NCBI RefSeq assembly: GCF_015207605.1
Contig: NZ_JADEWO010000024.1
Location: 1-64,000, forward strand
Direction: 5' to 3'
Length of the DNA: 64,000 nucleotides
Source of the DNA: Oculatella sp. LEGE 06141
GTDB lineage: Bacteria > Cyanobacteriota > Cyanobacteriia > Elainellales > Elainellaceae
This document shows positions 36,747-44,845 of this stretch, piece after piece (position 1 is the stretch's first letter; each line of letters opens with the position of its first letter). The translations under genes and the position numbers were made by a program. The notes under the pieces were generated by a model, which did no database searches, was not told where the DNA came from, and worked only from the letters and a program-made list of their open reading frames with translations.

Positions 36747-37148
36747 ATCTTTTTCTGTGCCTTTATTTCTATAAGTTTTTCCAGCTTCAGTGTGGGTTGT
36801 CAGGAGTATTTTGCTTTTGCTGGTAGGGTATCAAGCAAACGTTCGACGGTTGACATAATTCTCGCTATCGGCTACTATCCTATGTCTAAAAAAGAATGGT
36901 TCATCTACACTTACGCCTGCTGCTATGGGCGTTAATCCTTGGATTGGTTAAGCTTCGCCTCACGTCGCTTAAGAAAAAAAAGATTATTTCGAGAATTCGG
37001 TTGATTTTAGCTGATTTGCAATTATCTTCTAGTTAATCTGAGTATCGATTACTTCTTTATTTTGAGAAGTAGTAAGAAGCATCTACCACCGCTCTTGGGT
37101 CTCCGATCCTTTAACTCTAAAGACCTTCTGAGGTAGTGGAATAATTTC
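36747..37148. other. Gap with promoter for the second binding-protein gene
   Basis: No convincing gene in these 402 bp. It contains a good sigma-70 promoter (36850-36878) on the plus strand, a 17-codon frame at 36882-36935 that starts too close to that promoter's expected transcription start, and a TACTTCT/AGAAGTA hairpin around 37049-37073 in the leader. Confidence 0.5.
36850..36878 (+). promoter_or_regulatory. Sigma-70-type promoter
   Basis: TTGACA (36850-36855), a 17-nt spacer and TACTAT (36873-36878). It lies about 270 nt before the ATG at 37149, giving a long leader. It is the best consensus promoter in the island. Confidence 0.55.
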
Positions 37149-38183
37149 ATGCATAAACAATATCGTTCTGGACGATGGACTCGTCGCCAAGCTCTTTGGC
37201 TCCTTTTTGGAGCTTCCAGTAGCATTGGCTTACACGCTTGTGCTCCATCTGTTCGATTGACGGCATCCCCAGGGAAGCTCACACCAGTCACAGTCGGAAT
37301 TACGCCTTGGATTGGGTGCGCTCCTCTTTACATTGCCCAAGAAAAAGGGTTTTTCCGGGAGTCAGGGATAGATCTGGAGGTGAGGAACTTTACTTCTAGC
37401 TTTGAAAGCCTTCCTGCTTTTTCAGCAGGGCGACTACAGATCATGCAAGTGACCACTCCCGATGCCGTCACGTTGGCATCCCAGGGAACCGATTATCGTG
37501 TAGTCGGCGTAATGGATACGTCGTCTGGAGCCGATGCGTTCTTGGCGCGAAAGAGCGTTCGAGACATCTCCGACTTTAAAGGTAAGCAAATAGTAGTTCA
37601 AAGGGGTGGAGTTGGGCATTTTCTCTTGCTTCAGGTTCTAGCTGAGGCAGGGTTGACCGAGAGCGATATTAGCATTGCTGACATCGAAGTTGATGCTGCT
37701 GCTGCCGCATATCAGGCAGGAAATGCAGAAATTATCTACACTTTCTCCCCTTTCTTGGAGCAGGCAAACATCGCCCAACCAGATGGACGAATTATTTACG
37801 ACACCTCCAAAATACCAGCAGCGATCGCTGATTTGTATATTGCTATCCCTGCATTTGCTCAAGAAGAACCTCAAAGTATAGAAGGGTTCCTTCGCGGTAT
37901 TTTCAAAGGGTTAAATTTTCTGCAAACTCAACAATCAGAAGCACTGGAGATTGTTGCAGAATCGTTAGATGTCGCACCAGATGAGGTAGAAACCCAACTA
38001 AAGGGTGTTCGCCTACCCAATCTACAAACCAACCTGGAAATGCTAGGCAATCCTCAAAGTGAGTTGTATATGCTTGAGTCAATGAACGCAGTGGCGGAGT
38101 TTCTCAAAGCTCAAGATCAAATCCAGTCGATTCCAGATTTATCGGACGCGATCGACTTACAGTTCCTTCAAGCCCTAAGTTAA
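37149..38183 (+). CDS. SsuA/TauA/NMT1-like substrate-binding lipoprotein (copy 2)
   Basis: A 344-residue protein with RRQALWLLFGAS and lipobox LHAC at the N-terminus (Tat plus lipidation likely). The core reads TPWIGCAPLYIAQEKGFFRE, then RDISDFKGKQIVVQRGGVGHF and AAAAYQAGNAEIIYTFSPFL. It is close to copy 3, with long stretches of near-identical DNA such as the TPDAVTLASQGTDYRV region, which indicates a recent tandem duplication. The ligand is unknown; the Rieske oxygenase downstream may process it. Confidence 0.82.
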   Translation: MHKQYRSGRWTRRQALWLLFGASSSIGLHACAPSVRLTASPGKLTPVTVGITPWIGCAPLYIAQEKGFFRESGIDLEVRNFTSSFESLPAFSAGRLQIMQVTTPDAVTLASQGTDYRVVGVMDTSSGADAFLARKSVRDISDFKGKQIVVQRGGVGHFLLLQVLAEAGLTESDISIADIEVDAAAAAYQAGNAEIIYTFSPFLEQANIAQPDGRIIYDTSKIPAAIADLYIAIPAFAQEEPQSIEGFLRGIFKGLNFLQTQQSEALEIVAESLDVAPDEVETQLKGVRLPNLQTNLEMLGNPQSELYMLESMNAVAEFLKAQDQIQSIPDLSDAIDLQFLQALS

Positions 38184-38261
38184 TTCGATCTTGACACACC
38201 AATCACAGAAAAGTAGGATTGTCTCGCGATAATTTCTCCGTAAGAAAGGACTAAAGAGCTT

Positions 38262-39299
38262 GTGAATAAGGTTGTATCTCACAGACACTGGACACGCCGT
38301 CAAGCTCTTTGGCTCCTTGCTGGAGCCTCCAGTAGCATCGGCCTGCATGCTTGTACTCAAGATAGACCAAGATCGACCACCTCGATTACTTCGCTTACTT
38401 TTGGTAGTACGCCTTGGATTGGGTGCGCTCCTCTTTATATTGCCCAAGAAAAAGGTTTTTTCCAGGAAGAAGGCTTAGAGATACGTCTGAACGATTTTAG
38501 TTCCAGCTTTGAAGCGATTCCGGCCTTTGCAGCAGGGCAGCTACAGGGAATTGCCCCAATGACTACTCCCGATGCCGTCACGTTGGCATCCCAGGGAACT
38601 GATTATCGCGTCATCGGCGTAATGGATACGTCGTCTGGAGCCGATGCGTTCTTAGCGCGAAATAGTATTAGCAATATTCAAGCCTTTAAGGGCAAGAGAG
38701 TTGCCGTCCAAGAAGGGGGAGTTGGACACTTCTTTTTACTTCAGGTTCTAGCTGAGGCAGGGTTGAGCGGCTCTGATGTAGAAATCGTCAACATCGCACC
38801 TGACGCAGCAGCAGCAGCATATCAGTCAGGCAACGTGGATATCGCTTACACTTTTTCTCCGTTCTTGGAGCAGGCAGACATCGCCCAAACAGATGGGCGA
38901 ATCATTTACGACACGTCCAAAATGCCAACAGCGATCGCTGATTTGTATCTTGTCAGCCCCGATCTGACCCAGGAACAGCCGCAGGTTGCCGAAGGGTTCC
39001 TTCGTGGTATCTTCAAAGGGTTAGATTTTCTGCAAACTCAACAAGCAGAAGCACTGGAGATTGTTGGGAAGGTACTGCGTATCACGCCAGATGAGGTAGA
39101 AGCCCAGCTAAAGGGTGTTCGCCTACCCAATCTACAAACCAACCTGGAAATGCTAGGCAATCCTCAAAGCGAGTTGTACTTACTTTCAGCCGTAAATGCC
39201 GTAGCAATCTTTCTGAAAGCACAGAACCAAATCAAAACGGTTCCAGATTTAGCAGAGGCGATCGACTTACAATTTCTTCAAGCTCTGGAGAATAGTTGA
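38262..39299 (+). CDS. SsuA/TauA/NMT1-like substrate-binding lipoprotein (copy 3)
   Basis: A 345-residue protein read from a GTG start, 78 bp after copy 2. It has RRQALWLLAGAS and lipobox LHAC, the same TPWIGCAPLYIAQEKGFF core and the same LPNLQTNLEMLGNPQSELY C-terminal block as copy 2. The N-terminal linker and the residues around AIPAFAAGQLQGIAPMT differ, so ligand preference could differ. The Rieske oxygenase gene follows by 20-38 bp, suggesting co-expression. Confidence 0.82.
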   Translation: MNKVVSHRHWTRRQALWLLAGASSSIGLHACTQDRPRSTTSITSLTFGSTPWIGCAPLYIAQEKGFFQEEGLEIRLNDFSSSFEAIPAFAAGQLQGIAPMTTPDAVTLASQGTDYRVIGVMDTSSGADAFLARNSISNIQAFKGKRVAVQEGGVGHFFLLQVLAEAGLSGSDVEIVNIAPDAAAAAYQSGNVDIAYTFSPFLEQADIAQTDGRIIYDTSKMPTAIADLYLVSPDLTQEQPQVAEGFLRGIFKGLDFLQTQQAEALEIVGKVLRITPDEVEAQLKGVRLPNLQTNLEMLGNPQSELYLLSAVNAVAIFLKAQNQIKTVPDLAEAIDLQFLQALENS

Positions 39300-39319
39300 T
39301 TGGGCTATTCTGAAGCGTT

Positions 39320-40468
39320 ATGACTACTGAGGTTCATATGAACAACGGGCTGCTTCCAACCATCCAACAGCAACAAAACCCTAATACAGCATTCTCCCTT
39401 CCCTCAAGCTTCTACACTGATCCTGAAATTTACAACCTGGAAAAGCAGAAGATTTTTGGCAAATCTTGGTACTGCGTTGGTTTGACGCACCAACTTCCAA
39501 AGCCTGGTGCCTACTTCACAGTCGATATTGCTGAGTGCCCTATAGTGTTGCTTCGGGATAAGCAGGGAACGCTGCGAGCGTTTTTCAACATTTGCTCCCA
39601 TCGGGCTGGCCCGATCGCTCGTGGTTCAGGCCAAGCCAATCTTTTAACTTGCCTATATCACGCCTGGTGCTTTGACCTGGAGGGCAACCTGAAAGGAGCA
39701 CCTGAGATGAAAGAAGCAGAAGCGTTTGATTGGAGTGCTCATGCTTTAACGCCGCTTCTGGTTTCCACCTGGGGATGCTTTATTTTTGTCAATCACGATC
39801 TCCATGCCGAACCACTGGCTACATACCTTGGAGATATGCCTGAGCGATTCCAGAACTATTTACAAGATCAAGATCTAGCGTTGGCGCACAGAGCTGAGTA
39901 TTGGGTAGATGCCAATTGGAAACTCTTTGTAGAGACCAATATGGAGAACTACCACGAGCCAACGTTGCACCCCAGCTTAGCCCCTTATTACAAGGAGATT
40001 GAGACAGAAGCTAAGGGAAATTACACCTATCAATGGTGCCCTGAAAAAGATGTCGCCTTCCTGAATAAAACGGAACGTGAGGATGAGCACCCAGACACAA
40101 TCTTTCCTGGTTTATCGCCAGCAGAGATGAGCGCCACTCGACTGGTGACATTCTTTCCAAATTTTGATCTAGGCTGCTCGCCTGGTTCTATCTCAGCGGT
40201 CATTGTTGACCCGCAAGCAGTTGATCGGACTCGCATTGAACTGTTTTGGCTCGTGCCCAACACAGAAGCAGCACTTTCATCTGATAACCTGTCCCCTATG
40301 ATCGTTGCACGAGATCAGGTTCACAGAGAGGATTTGCAAATCCTCCCAGATTTGCAAAAGCGACACGCCTCTGGACATTATCGCCCTGGCAGAATTTGTC
40401 CTACCCGTGAGGTTGGTTTGCTCTTGTTTCAAAATCTGGTTATCCAGTCTTTAAACGAAGCTGGTTAA
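39320..40468 (+). CDS. Rieske non-heme iron oxygenase, large (alpha) subunit type
   Basis: A 382-residue enzyme. The Rieske [2Fe-2S] ligands are CSH near residue 93 and CLYH near residue 112. The mononuclear iron site has NMENYHEPTLH near 212, as in choline monooxygenase, carnitine monooxygenase and betaine demethylases, which act on quaternary or methylated amines. It needs an electron-transfer partner that is not encoded here. A second in-frame ATG at 39338 has a better ribosome site (GAGG) and may be the true start (376 aa). It ends convergently, 45 bp from the relaxase gene. Confidence 0.85.
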   Translation: MTTEVHMNNGLLPTIQQQQNPNTAFSLPSSFYTDPEIYNLEKQKIFGKSWYCVGLTHQLPKPGAYFTVDIAECPIVLLRDKQGTLRAFFNICSHRAGPIARGSGQANLLTCLYHAWCFDLEGNLKGAPEMKEAEAFDWSAHALTPLLVSTWGCFIFVNHDLHAEPLATYLGDMPERFQNYLQDQDLALAHRAEYWVDANWKLFVETNMENYHEPTLHPSLAPYYKEIETEAKGNYTYQWCPEKDVAFLNKTEREDEHPDTIFPGLSPAEMSATRLVTFFPNFDLGCSPGSISAVIVDPQAVDRTRIELFWLVPNTEAALSSDNLSPMIVARDQVHREDLQILPDLQKRHASGHYRPGRICPTREVGLLLFQNLVIQSLNEAG

Positions 40469-40513
40469 AAGACTTGTTCAGAGTTTGCTGAATACTTCAC
40501 AGATGACACAAGG

Positions 40514-42520
40514 CTATAGTTGAAGATCTGATTGCTTCCGCCTTTTTTTGGATCGTGCTTTTTGTGCTGCAACGATTCGCTGTTGTTTCTGTGCTTGAGA
40601 CCGCTGGTAAAGTTGCTCGATCGCTTCACAGTCCTTCTGGGTTAATCCATGTCCTCGATACCCTACAGTAGACCACTCCAGAATTTTGTGCCCAGTATAA
40701 CCAGTGGGATGTTGTTGCCATCGATAAAGCTCAGGGTAGTTACTACCTGAATCCTTGATTTGATAACCGTTGAATGTGATACGGCTCGGTGAGGGGCTGC
40801 TCATTTTGGCTCGTTCCCAAATTGCCTGAATAATTGGAAGAATACGGTTCACATAGTCCTGCTGTTCTTTGCTCAATGGGTCTGGTTGCTCAATGGGTTG
40901 TGGTGCTTGGGTGGGTGGAGATGAGACGGCAGAACTTGGGAATGCTGCTCCAATCTCTCCAGGCGATCGTTGATCTGGTCGATCTGAGTTAAGAGCGGCT
41001 CTAAGCTTTTGTGCAACCCGTTCTCCAATACTTGAGCCAAGGTTTGGGTCAAGGTTGATTCCACTAAACGGCTGTTGAGCGGTTGGGAGTGTTGTTCCAG
41101 TTTCTCCAGGCGATCGTTGAGCTGGTTGAGTTGAGACGAGAGCGGCTCTAAGCTTTCGTGCAATACGATCTCCAAGGTTTGGGTCAAGGCTAATTCTAAG
41201 ACGCTTTGCTCGCAGGCGATCGCGACGGATGGTGATTTCGGTGGTGCTTTTCGAGGTCTTGGCATGAGGAGTGATCCAATAGAGTTGGGTGGATGGAGTA
41301 GCGTGTTGAACGGGGTCGAGTAATTGATGCAACCCTGATTCTCGTTGGAGCGTTGCTTGAGTGATGTACTTTTCTGGATCAGACGGAAGTTGTATTAGTT
41401 CAGGATTGGTCTCGATGGCATCCTGCAACAACCCAAATGGGTGTTGCCCAAAATAGTGTTCTAACGCGAATTGCTCGATCTGGGTTCGCTCAAACACATC
41501 GTTTTGCTTCTCTTCTTCCGCCTCGTCTTGCCCAGTTGCGTGTCGAATTGCCTCAGCAATAATGGCGATCGCCTTGTAATTCTCACTGTCAGGTCTGGGT
41601 TCTAACTCGATCGGAGGAAGTGGGGGCAGTGACAAATTGTGAGTAGCGAGAGCCTTCCACCAACCTCGGTACAAAACATCCAATGAGCAAGCCTTGCCCT
41701 TAGTTTTGCGGGTTTTTAGTGCAGCCTTCTCTCGCTGTGCGGCTGAAGGAGGTCGGCCAAGAGCTTTCTCCACATCTGCTAAATATGCTTTGATATCTTT
41801 TCTGCGAGTCGAGTAAAGATCCTTTACCTCCTGGCTGTATCGGTTCAACTCAAACTGGCCGTTGGTTAATGGCTTGATCTCGTAGCCGATGCGCTGAAGA
41901 TTGAAGGCCAATTCATTTTGGTAAATCTGTCCTATCAACTTCTGGTGAATGAAAACGGCTTCGTTGCTCATGCTTTGCCATTGTCCCGTCTGTCGCTGCG
42001 TCGTGTTGATCACAACACAATGAGTATGCAATTGCGGCTCTTGTTCTCGATTAGTGTAATGCCGGAATGTAGCAGCAACGATGTTTCCAGTATGATCAAA
42101 AGTCCGTATGCCATTCCTCGTCACCCTGGTTTGAGAAAAGCGTTGTTCTAGAACTGCGAGCGCTGTTTCAACAGCATGATCATGAGCCAGCCACACGCGC
42201 AAATCATTTTGGATTAAAGCAGCGATCGAAGCACTTTTAGGCGCACTAAAGGTATAGTCTGTGCCTGCTCGATGGGACTTGGGGTCGATTCTCCTAGCGT
42301 GTAACCGTTGACCGCTAGGACTGTACCCGTGTAGGAGTTGCTTGAAGTCAGATGAACGGACTTCGCCTTGCAACCCTAGTGCGATCGCTCCAGTGCCAAA
42401 CCATCGGCCACTGGAAATGGTTGAGTTCGTGGCTGCACCAGATTCACTCTGTGTGTAGTAATCATCTTCCTCATAGTAGTTTTCTGCTTGGGATGCAGAA
42501 ACGTTCTCTTTAGACATCAT
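40514..42520 (-). CDS. MobF (TrwC-like) conjugative relaxase, without helicase domain
   Basis: I start at the ATG at 42520, giving MMSKENVSASQAENYYEEDD, the usual MobF N-terminus; the frame is open upstream to 42568. Tyrosine pairs Y15/Y16 and Y21/Y22 supply the nicking residues, and H154, H165 and H167 (HYTNREQEPQLHTHC) bind the metal. After about residue 320 no helicase Walker motifs appear, unlike TrwC or TraI. The segment at about residues 419-550 contains an imperfect repeat and overlaps an intact coiled-coil frame in the +1 register (40873-41265). GAGAGG lies upstream of the start. Confidence 0.88.
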   Translation of the reverse strand: MMSKENVSASQAENYYEEDDYYTQSESGAATNSTISSGRWFGTGAIALGLQGEVRSSDFKQLLHGYSPSGQRLHARRIDPKSHRAGTDYTFSAPKSASIAALIQNDLRVWLAHDHAVETALAVLEQRFSQTRVTRNGIRTFDHTGNIVAATFRHYTNREQEPQLHTHCVVINTTQRQTGQWQSMSNEAVFIHQKLIGQIYQNELAFNLQRIGYEIKPLTNGQFELNRYSQEVKDLYSTRRKDIKAYLADVEKALGRPPSAAQREKAALKTRKTKGKACSLDVLYRGWWKALATHNLSLPPLPPIELEPRPDSENYKAIAIIAEAIRHATGQDEAEEEKQNDVFERTQIEQFALEHYFGQHPFGLLQDAIETNPELIQLPSDPEKYITQATLQRESGLHQLLDPVQHATPSTQLYWITPHAKTSKSTTEITIRRDRLRAKRLRISLDPNLGDRIARKLRAALVSTQPAQRSPGETGTTLPTAQQPFSGINLDPNLGSSIGERVAQKLRAALNSDRPDQRSPGEIGAAFPSSAVSSPPTQAPQPIEQPDPLSKEQQDYVNRILPIIQAIWERAKMSSPSPSRITFNGYQIKDSGSNYPELYRWQQHPTGYTGHKILEWSTVGYRGHGLTQKDCEAIEQLYQRSQAQKQQRIVAAQKARSKKRRKQSDLQL
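40873..41265 (-). CDS. Possible overlapping gene: coiled-coil protein inside the relaxase gene
   Basis: A 130-codon frame, shifted +1 inside the relaxase gene, starts MPRPRKAPPK and contains two coiled-coil repeats: LTQTLEIVLHESLEPL with LNQLNDRLEKLEQHSQ, then LTQTLAQVLENGLHKSLEPL with IDQINDRLERLEQHSQ. Differences between the two repeats are conservative in this frame (L/I, K/R, N/D) but radical in the relaxase frame (V/N, T/D, A/D). That favours selection on this frame. No good Shine-Dalgarno is seen before the ATG. Alternatives are a fossil frame or compensating frameshifts in the relaxase. Confidence 0.4.
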   Translation of the reverse strand: MPRPRKAPPKSPSVAIACEQSVLELALTQTLEIVLHESLEPLSSQLNQLNDRLEKLEQHSQPLNSRLVESTLTQTLAQVLENGLHKSLEPLLTQIDQINDRLERLEQHSQVLPSHLHPPKHHNPLSNQTH

Positions 42521-42883
42521 CGGCAATGCCCTCTCAGTTAGTTGATGGGTAACTATACGACGTTTCAAGGAAAAGTCTTAAAACGGTTGATGCCGCTATT
42601 TTATAACATTTTTACTTGAAAAGAAGGCGTCTTGTGTGAGAAAACTGGCAAAAATAGTAGTAGAGATCATAATTCAAAAAAATGGAGACAAGGCAAGAAC
42701 ATCTTAGGAAATGTTGCCCAATAAAACTGAGATAGTTGGAAAGTTAAAAAACAGAGTTGATTTAGCAATAACGCGATCAAGTTCTAGAGATGTAACGGCT
42801 ACAACGTATATAAGACAGAATGAACGAGACTTAAAAAAGATAGCAATAACGCCGTTTGTAAAACAACAAAAAGTTAGATTAGA

Positions 42884-42957
42884 TGTCAAAAGTCAAGACA
42901 AAATAATGTCAATTTCAGAGTAAGTGTAGTGTCAATATATTGTAAAAACGGTGTCAA
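42884..42957 (+). repeat. Four phased TGTCAA boxes (iteron-like)
   Basis: TGTCAA occurs at 42884, 42907, 42930 and 42952, spaced 23, 23 and 22 nt, about two helical turns. The sequence between boxes is not conserved beyond an A-rich bias. They could be binding sites for a relaxosome, partition or replication protein. Confidence 0.45.
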
Positions 42958-43470
42958 AGTAAGAGGAAATCTACATTGAAAGCAAAATAAAGCGCTTTTG
43001 AGAAAAATGAATACGACATCGTAAACGAAGTATATATGTTTCAAATACAAGTTGTTGATGTTAATAGAAGCAGGATGGATGTGGCATCAAGAACAAGATG
43101 AACATAAATGTCATTGTTGAAATGAATATCGGGATATGGTGGCCGTATCGAGGTGAACATCGTGCCAGCAGCTAGATGTATGAGGTCAGATATCCGATGA
43201 GCATCGTGCTGTGTTGAAGTGGTTACAACCTTGCTAATAAAGCAGACATGATGCCAGACATAGAGTGAGCAGGGGTTTCAGGCCGTTTCAAGGACAGAAG
43301 GGTTATAGATTCATGAGTATGAGGTGATGCGGACGTATCCAAGTGGCAATACTGAGACTTGTCCTTACCGTTATGCCAAGTCTCAATTGTGTAGCAGGTA
43401 GCAGTAACCCGATGAGCATGGCATCGCTAACAAATCGGTGTAGGGCTATTAATAAAATTAATCAAATCTT

Positions 43471-43501
43471 TTGCATAATTTTCTGCCTAACTAGCGATAA
43501 G
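43471..43501 (+). promoter_or_regulatory. Promoter-like box ahead of the first StbA-like gene
   Basis: TTGCAT (43471-43476), 19 nt, GATAAG (43496-43501), 53 nt before the ATG at 43554. About 75 nt here are repeated ahead of the second copy of the gene (43892-43970). Confidence 0.5.
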
Positions 43502-43553
43502 TCAGTAGGTGGGCATGAAACCACTGATATTCCCCTAGTTGAGGTCACCTCCC

Positions 43554-43886
43554 ATGAGTCAAAATGAATACACCACTACGCATATTGAACAGGCCCATCA
43601 AGTTCTAACTGAGTTGGCCCGTCAGCCGAAAGCCCGGTTTACCATGCAAGAATTGATCGCAGAATTACTCGAACCGCTTCAGAATGCGTTGAAATTGCAC
43701 ACGTATGAAGAAGTCGCATCTGGTTTGAAATCGTCATGTGGGATTGAGATCAAAGCCAGCACACTCAAGCAATATGTGACGCGATGTGCGCGAAGCCACC
43801 AGTCCATACATGCAGTGCCCGATCCCCGTCCTTCAACCACTTCAACCAGTGGAAAGCGGAAGCAAAGGCAGAGCCGAGCGTTTTAG
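43554..43886 (+). CDS. StbA/MobC-like DNA-binding protein, copy 1 (short)
   Basis: A 110-residue basic protein. I use ATG 43554 (GAGG upstream) rather than TTG 43539. Residues 14-75 (ARQPKARFTMQELIAELLEP, then TYEEVASGLKSSCGIEIKAS and TLKQYV) look like a helix-turn-helix of the type found in plasmid stability and mobilisation proteins. It is about half identical over this region to the next gene but lacks that protein's long tail. It is probably one product of a tandem duplication of promoter plus gene. Confidence 0.65.
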   Translation: MSQNEYTTTHIEQAHQVLTELARQPKARFTMQELIAELLEPLQNALKLHTYEEVASGLKSSCGIEIKASTLKQYVTRCARSHQSIHAVPDPRPSTTSTSGKRKQRQSRAF

Positions 43887-43899
43887 AGTCTCGAAATCT

Positions 43900-43929
43900 T
43901 TGCATAATTTCTGCGTAACTTGCCATAAG
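43900..43929 (+). promoter_or_regulatory. Promoter-like box ahead of the second StbA-like gene
   Basis: TTGCAT (43900-43905), 18 nt, CATAAG (43924-43929), followed by the palindrome at 43936. It is a near-copy of the 43471 region. Confidence 0.45.
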
Positions 43930-43935
43930 TCAGTC

Positions 43936-43953
43936 GGTGGGGTTAACCCCACC
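43936..43953. promoter_or_regulatory. Perfect 18-bp palindrome in the leader of the StbA-like gene
   Basis: GGTGGGGTTAACCCCACC is fully self-complementary and lies between the promoter-like box and the ATG at 43980. The copy-1 region has a weaker GGTGGG...ACCAC version near 43508. A likely operator or an mRNA hairpin. Confidence 0.5.
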
Positions 43954-43979
43954 AACACTCCCCTTAAAAATCGACTCCC

Positions 43980-44843
43980 ATGCCGAAGATCGAATATAGC
44001 AGCGAGCAGATTAACAAGAGCCATCAATCGTTGGAGGCTTTGGCTAGTCAGCCGAAAACCCGGTTCAGCGCGATCGAATCGATCGCAGCCCTACTGGAAC
44101 CGATTCAGCGTGCATTGCAAGAGCACAGCTACGAGGAAGTAGCATCGTGTTTGAAGCAGGATGGCATTGAGATCAAGGCCAACACACTGAAGCAATACGT
44201 ATCGCGATGTGCGCGAGATTGCAAAACGGAAAAAAAGACGGGAAAAAATAGGAATGTACAGAAGACGGCAAACATCCCACCTGCTGAACTGTTAGCTAGT
44301 TCTTCAACCAATGGGAAACAGAGGGGAGTGTCTCCAGAGTCTCGCTCTGAGAATAATGTTGCACAGGTTTCGCCTCCAACGGCAGAAACAACTGAAGCTC
44401 CTGCGCCAGTGCCGCTAACAAAAATCACAGAGAACACAGAGAACACAGAAACTTTTGGACAAGCAGACTTGACCTCATCAACTTCTATATCAACTTCTAT
44501 GACAGAAGAAACTGAAAATCAACCAGAAATCAAAGAGAACCAGAAAAGGGAAAACAATCAAGCGTCTCCAGAGTCTACGTCTGAGCCTACGCCAGAGTCT
44601 ACGCCAGAGTCTACGCCAGAGTCTACGCCAGAGCCTACGCCAGAGCCTACGTCTGAGCCTACGTCTGAGCTTACTCCAGAGCGCAATTTGAAGCATGACT
44701 TGATTCCAGTGCTGGCAACGACCGTTTCATCTATGCATGAGCAGAGCAACCGGGAGGGCGACCAGGGAAAAAATTCGACCCCCACTCCTTGGGTTGAGCC
44801 TAGATTCAATCTCAATCGAGTTAGACCTAAAAGGGATAAGTAA
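43980..44843 (+). CDS. StbA-like DNA-binding protein, copy 2, with long repeat-rich tail
   Basis: A 287-residue protein. The N-terminal 80 residues match copy 1 (SQPKTRFSAIESIAALLEPI, then SYEEVASCLKQDGIEIKAN and TLKQYV), a helix-turn-helix DNA-binding region. The rest is hydrophilic and disordered, with a Pro-Glu-Ser/Thr repeat (44571-44682, 12-nt units coding PEST-like PESTPEPT), and a basic end. Two nt later comes the ParA-like ATPase gene. By analogy with StbA of R388 it may bind DNA near oriT. Confidence 0.65.
   Translation: MPKIEYSSEQINKSHQSLEALASQPKTRFSAIESIAALLEPIQRALQEHSYEEVASCLKQDGIEIKANTLKQYVSRCARDCKTEKKTGKNRNVQKTANIPPAELLASSSTNGKQRGVSPESRSENNVAQVSPPTAETTEAPAPVPLTKITENTENTETFGQADLTSSTSISTSMTEETENQPEIKENQKRENNQASPESTSEPTPESTPESTPESTPEPTPEPTSEPTSELTPERNLKHDLIPVLATTVSSMHEQSNREGDQGKNSTPTPWVEPRFNLNRVRPKRDK
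44571..44682 (+). repeat. 12-nt tandem repeats (Pro-Glu-Ser/Thr coding)
   Basis: About nine imperfect units alternating CCAGAGTCTACG, CCAGAGCCTACG and TCTGAGCCTACG, in frame with the StbA-like gene. Repeat number is likely to vary among relatives. Confidence 0.75.
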
Positions 44844-44845
44844 AA

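Larger units (their letters stand above)
42521..43553. other. Noncoding region between divergent relaxase and StbA-like genes; candidate oriT
   Basis: About 1 kb without convincing genes; the frames at 42711-42923 and 43343-43567 lack protein character. The plus strand is A- and purine-rich. It holds four TGTCAA boxes at 22-23 nt spacing (42884-42957), several GATGAGCATCG-like elements (43152, 43196, 43411) and a promoter-like box at 43471. In MobF systems oriT lies next to the relaxase gene, often between it and the leading region, which makes this the best oriT candidate here. Confidence 0.45.

Noticed and set aside
36882-36935. 17-codon frame MSKKEWFIYTYACCYGR as a possible leader peptide
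   Set aside because: Its ATG lies only 4 nt after the -10 element of the promoter at 36850-36878, so it would not be in that transcript; no ribosome site.
42711-42923. 70-codon Lys/Arg/Thr-rich frame in the oriT candidate region
   Set aside because: It reads through A-rich, repeat-containing DNA with no ribosome site, and the TGTCAA boxes lie in it; more likely noncoding.
44490-44815. Minus-strand frames rich in RRLWRRLWRRL and GVDSGVDSGV
   Set aside because: These are antisense translations of the 12-nt tandem repeats in the StbA-like gene.
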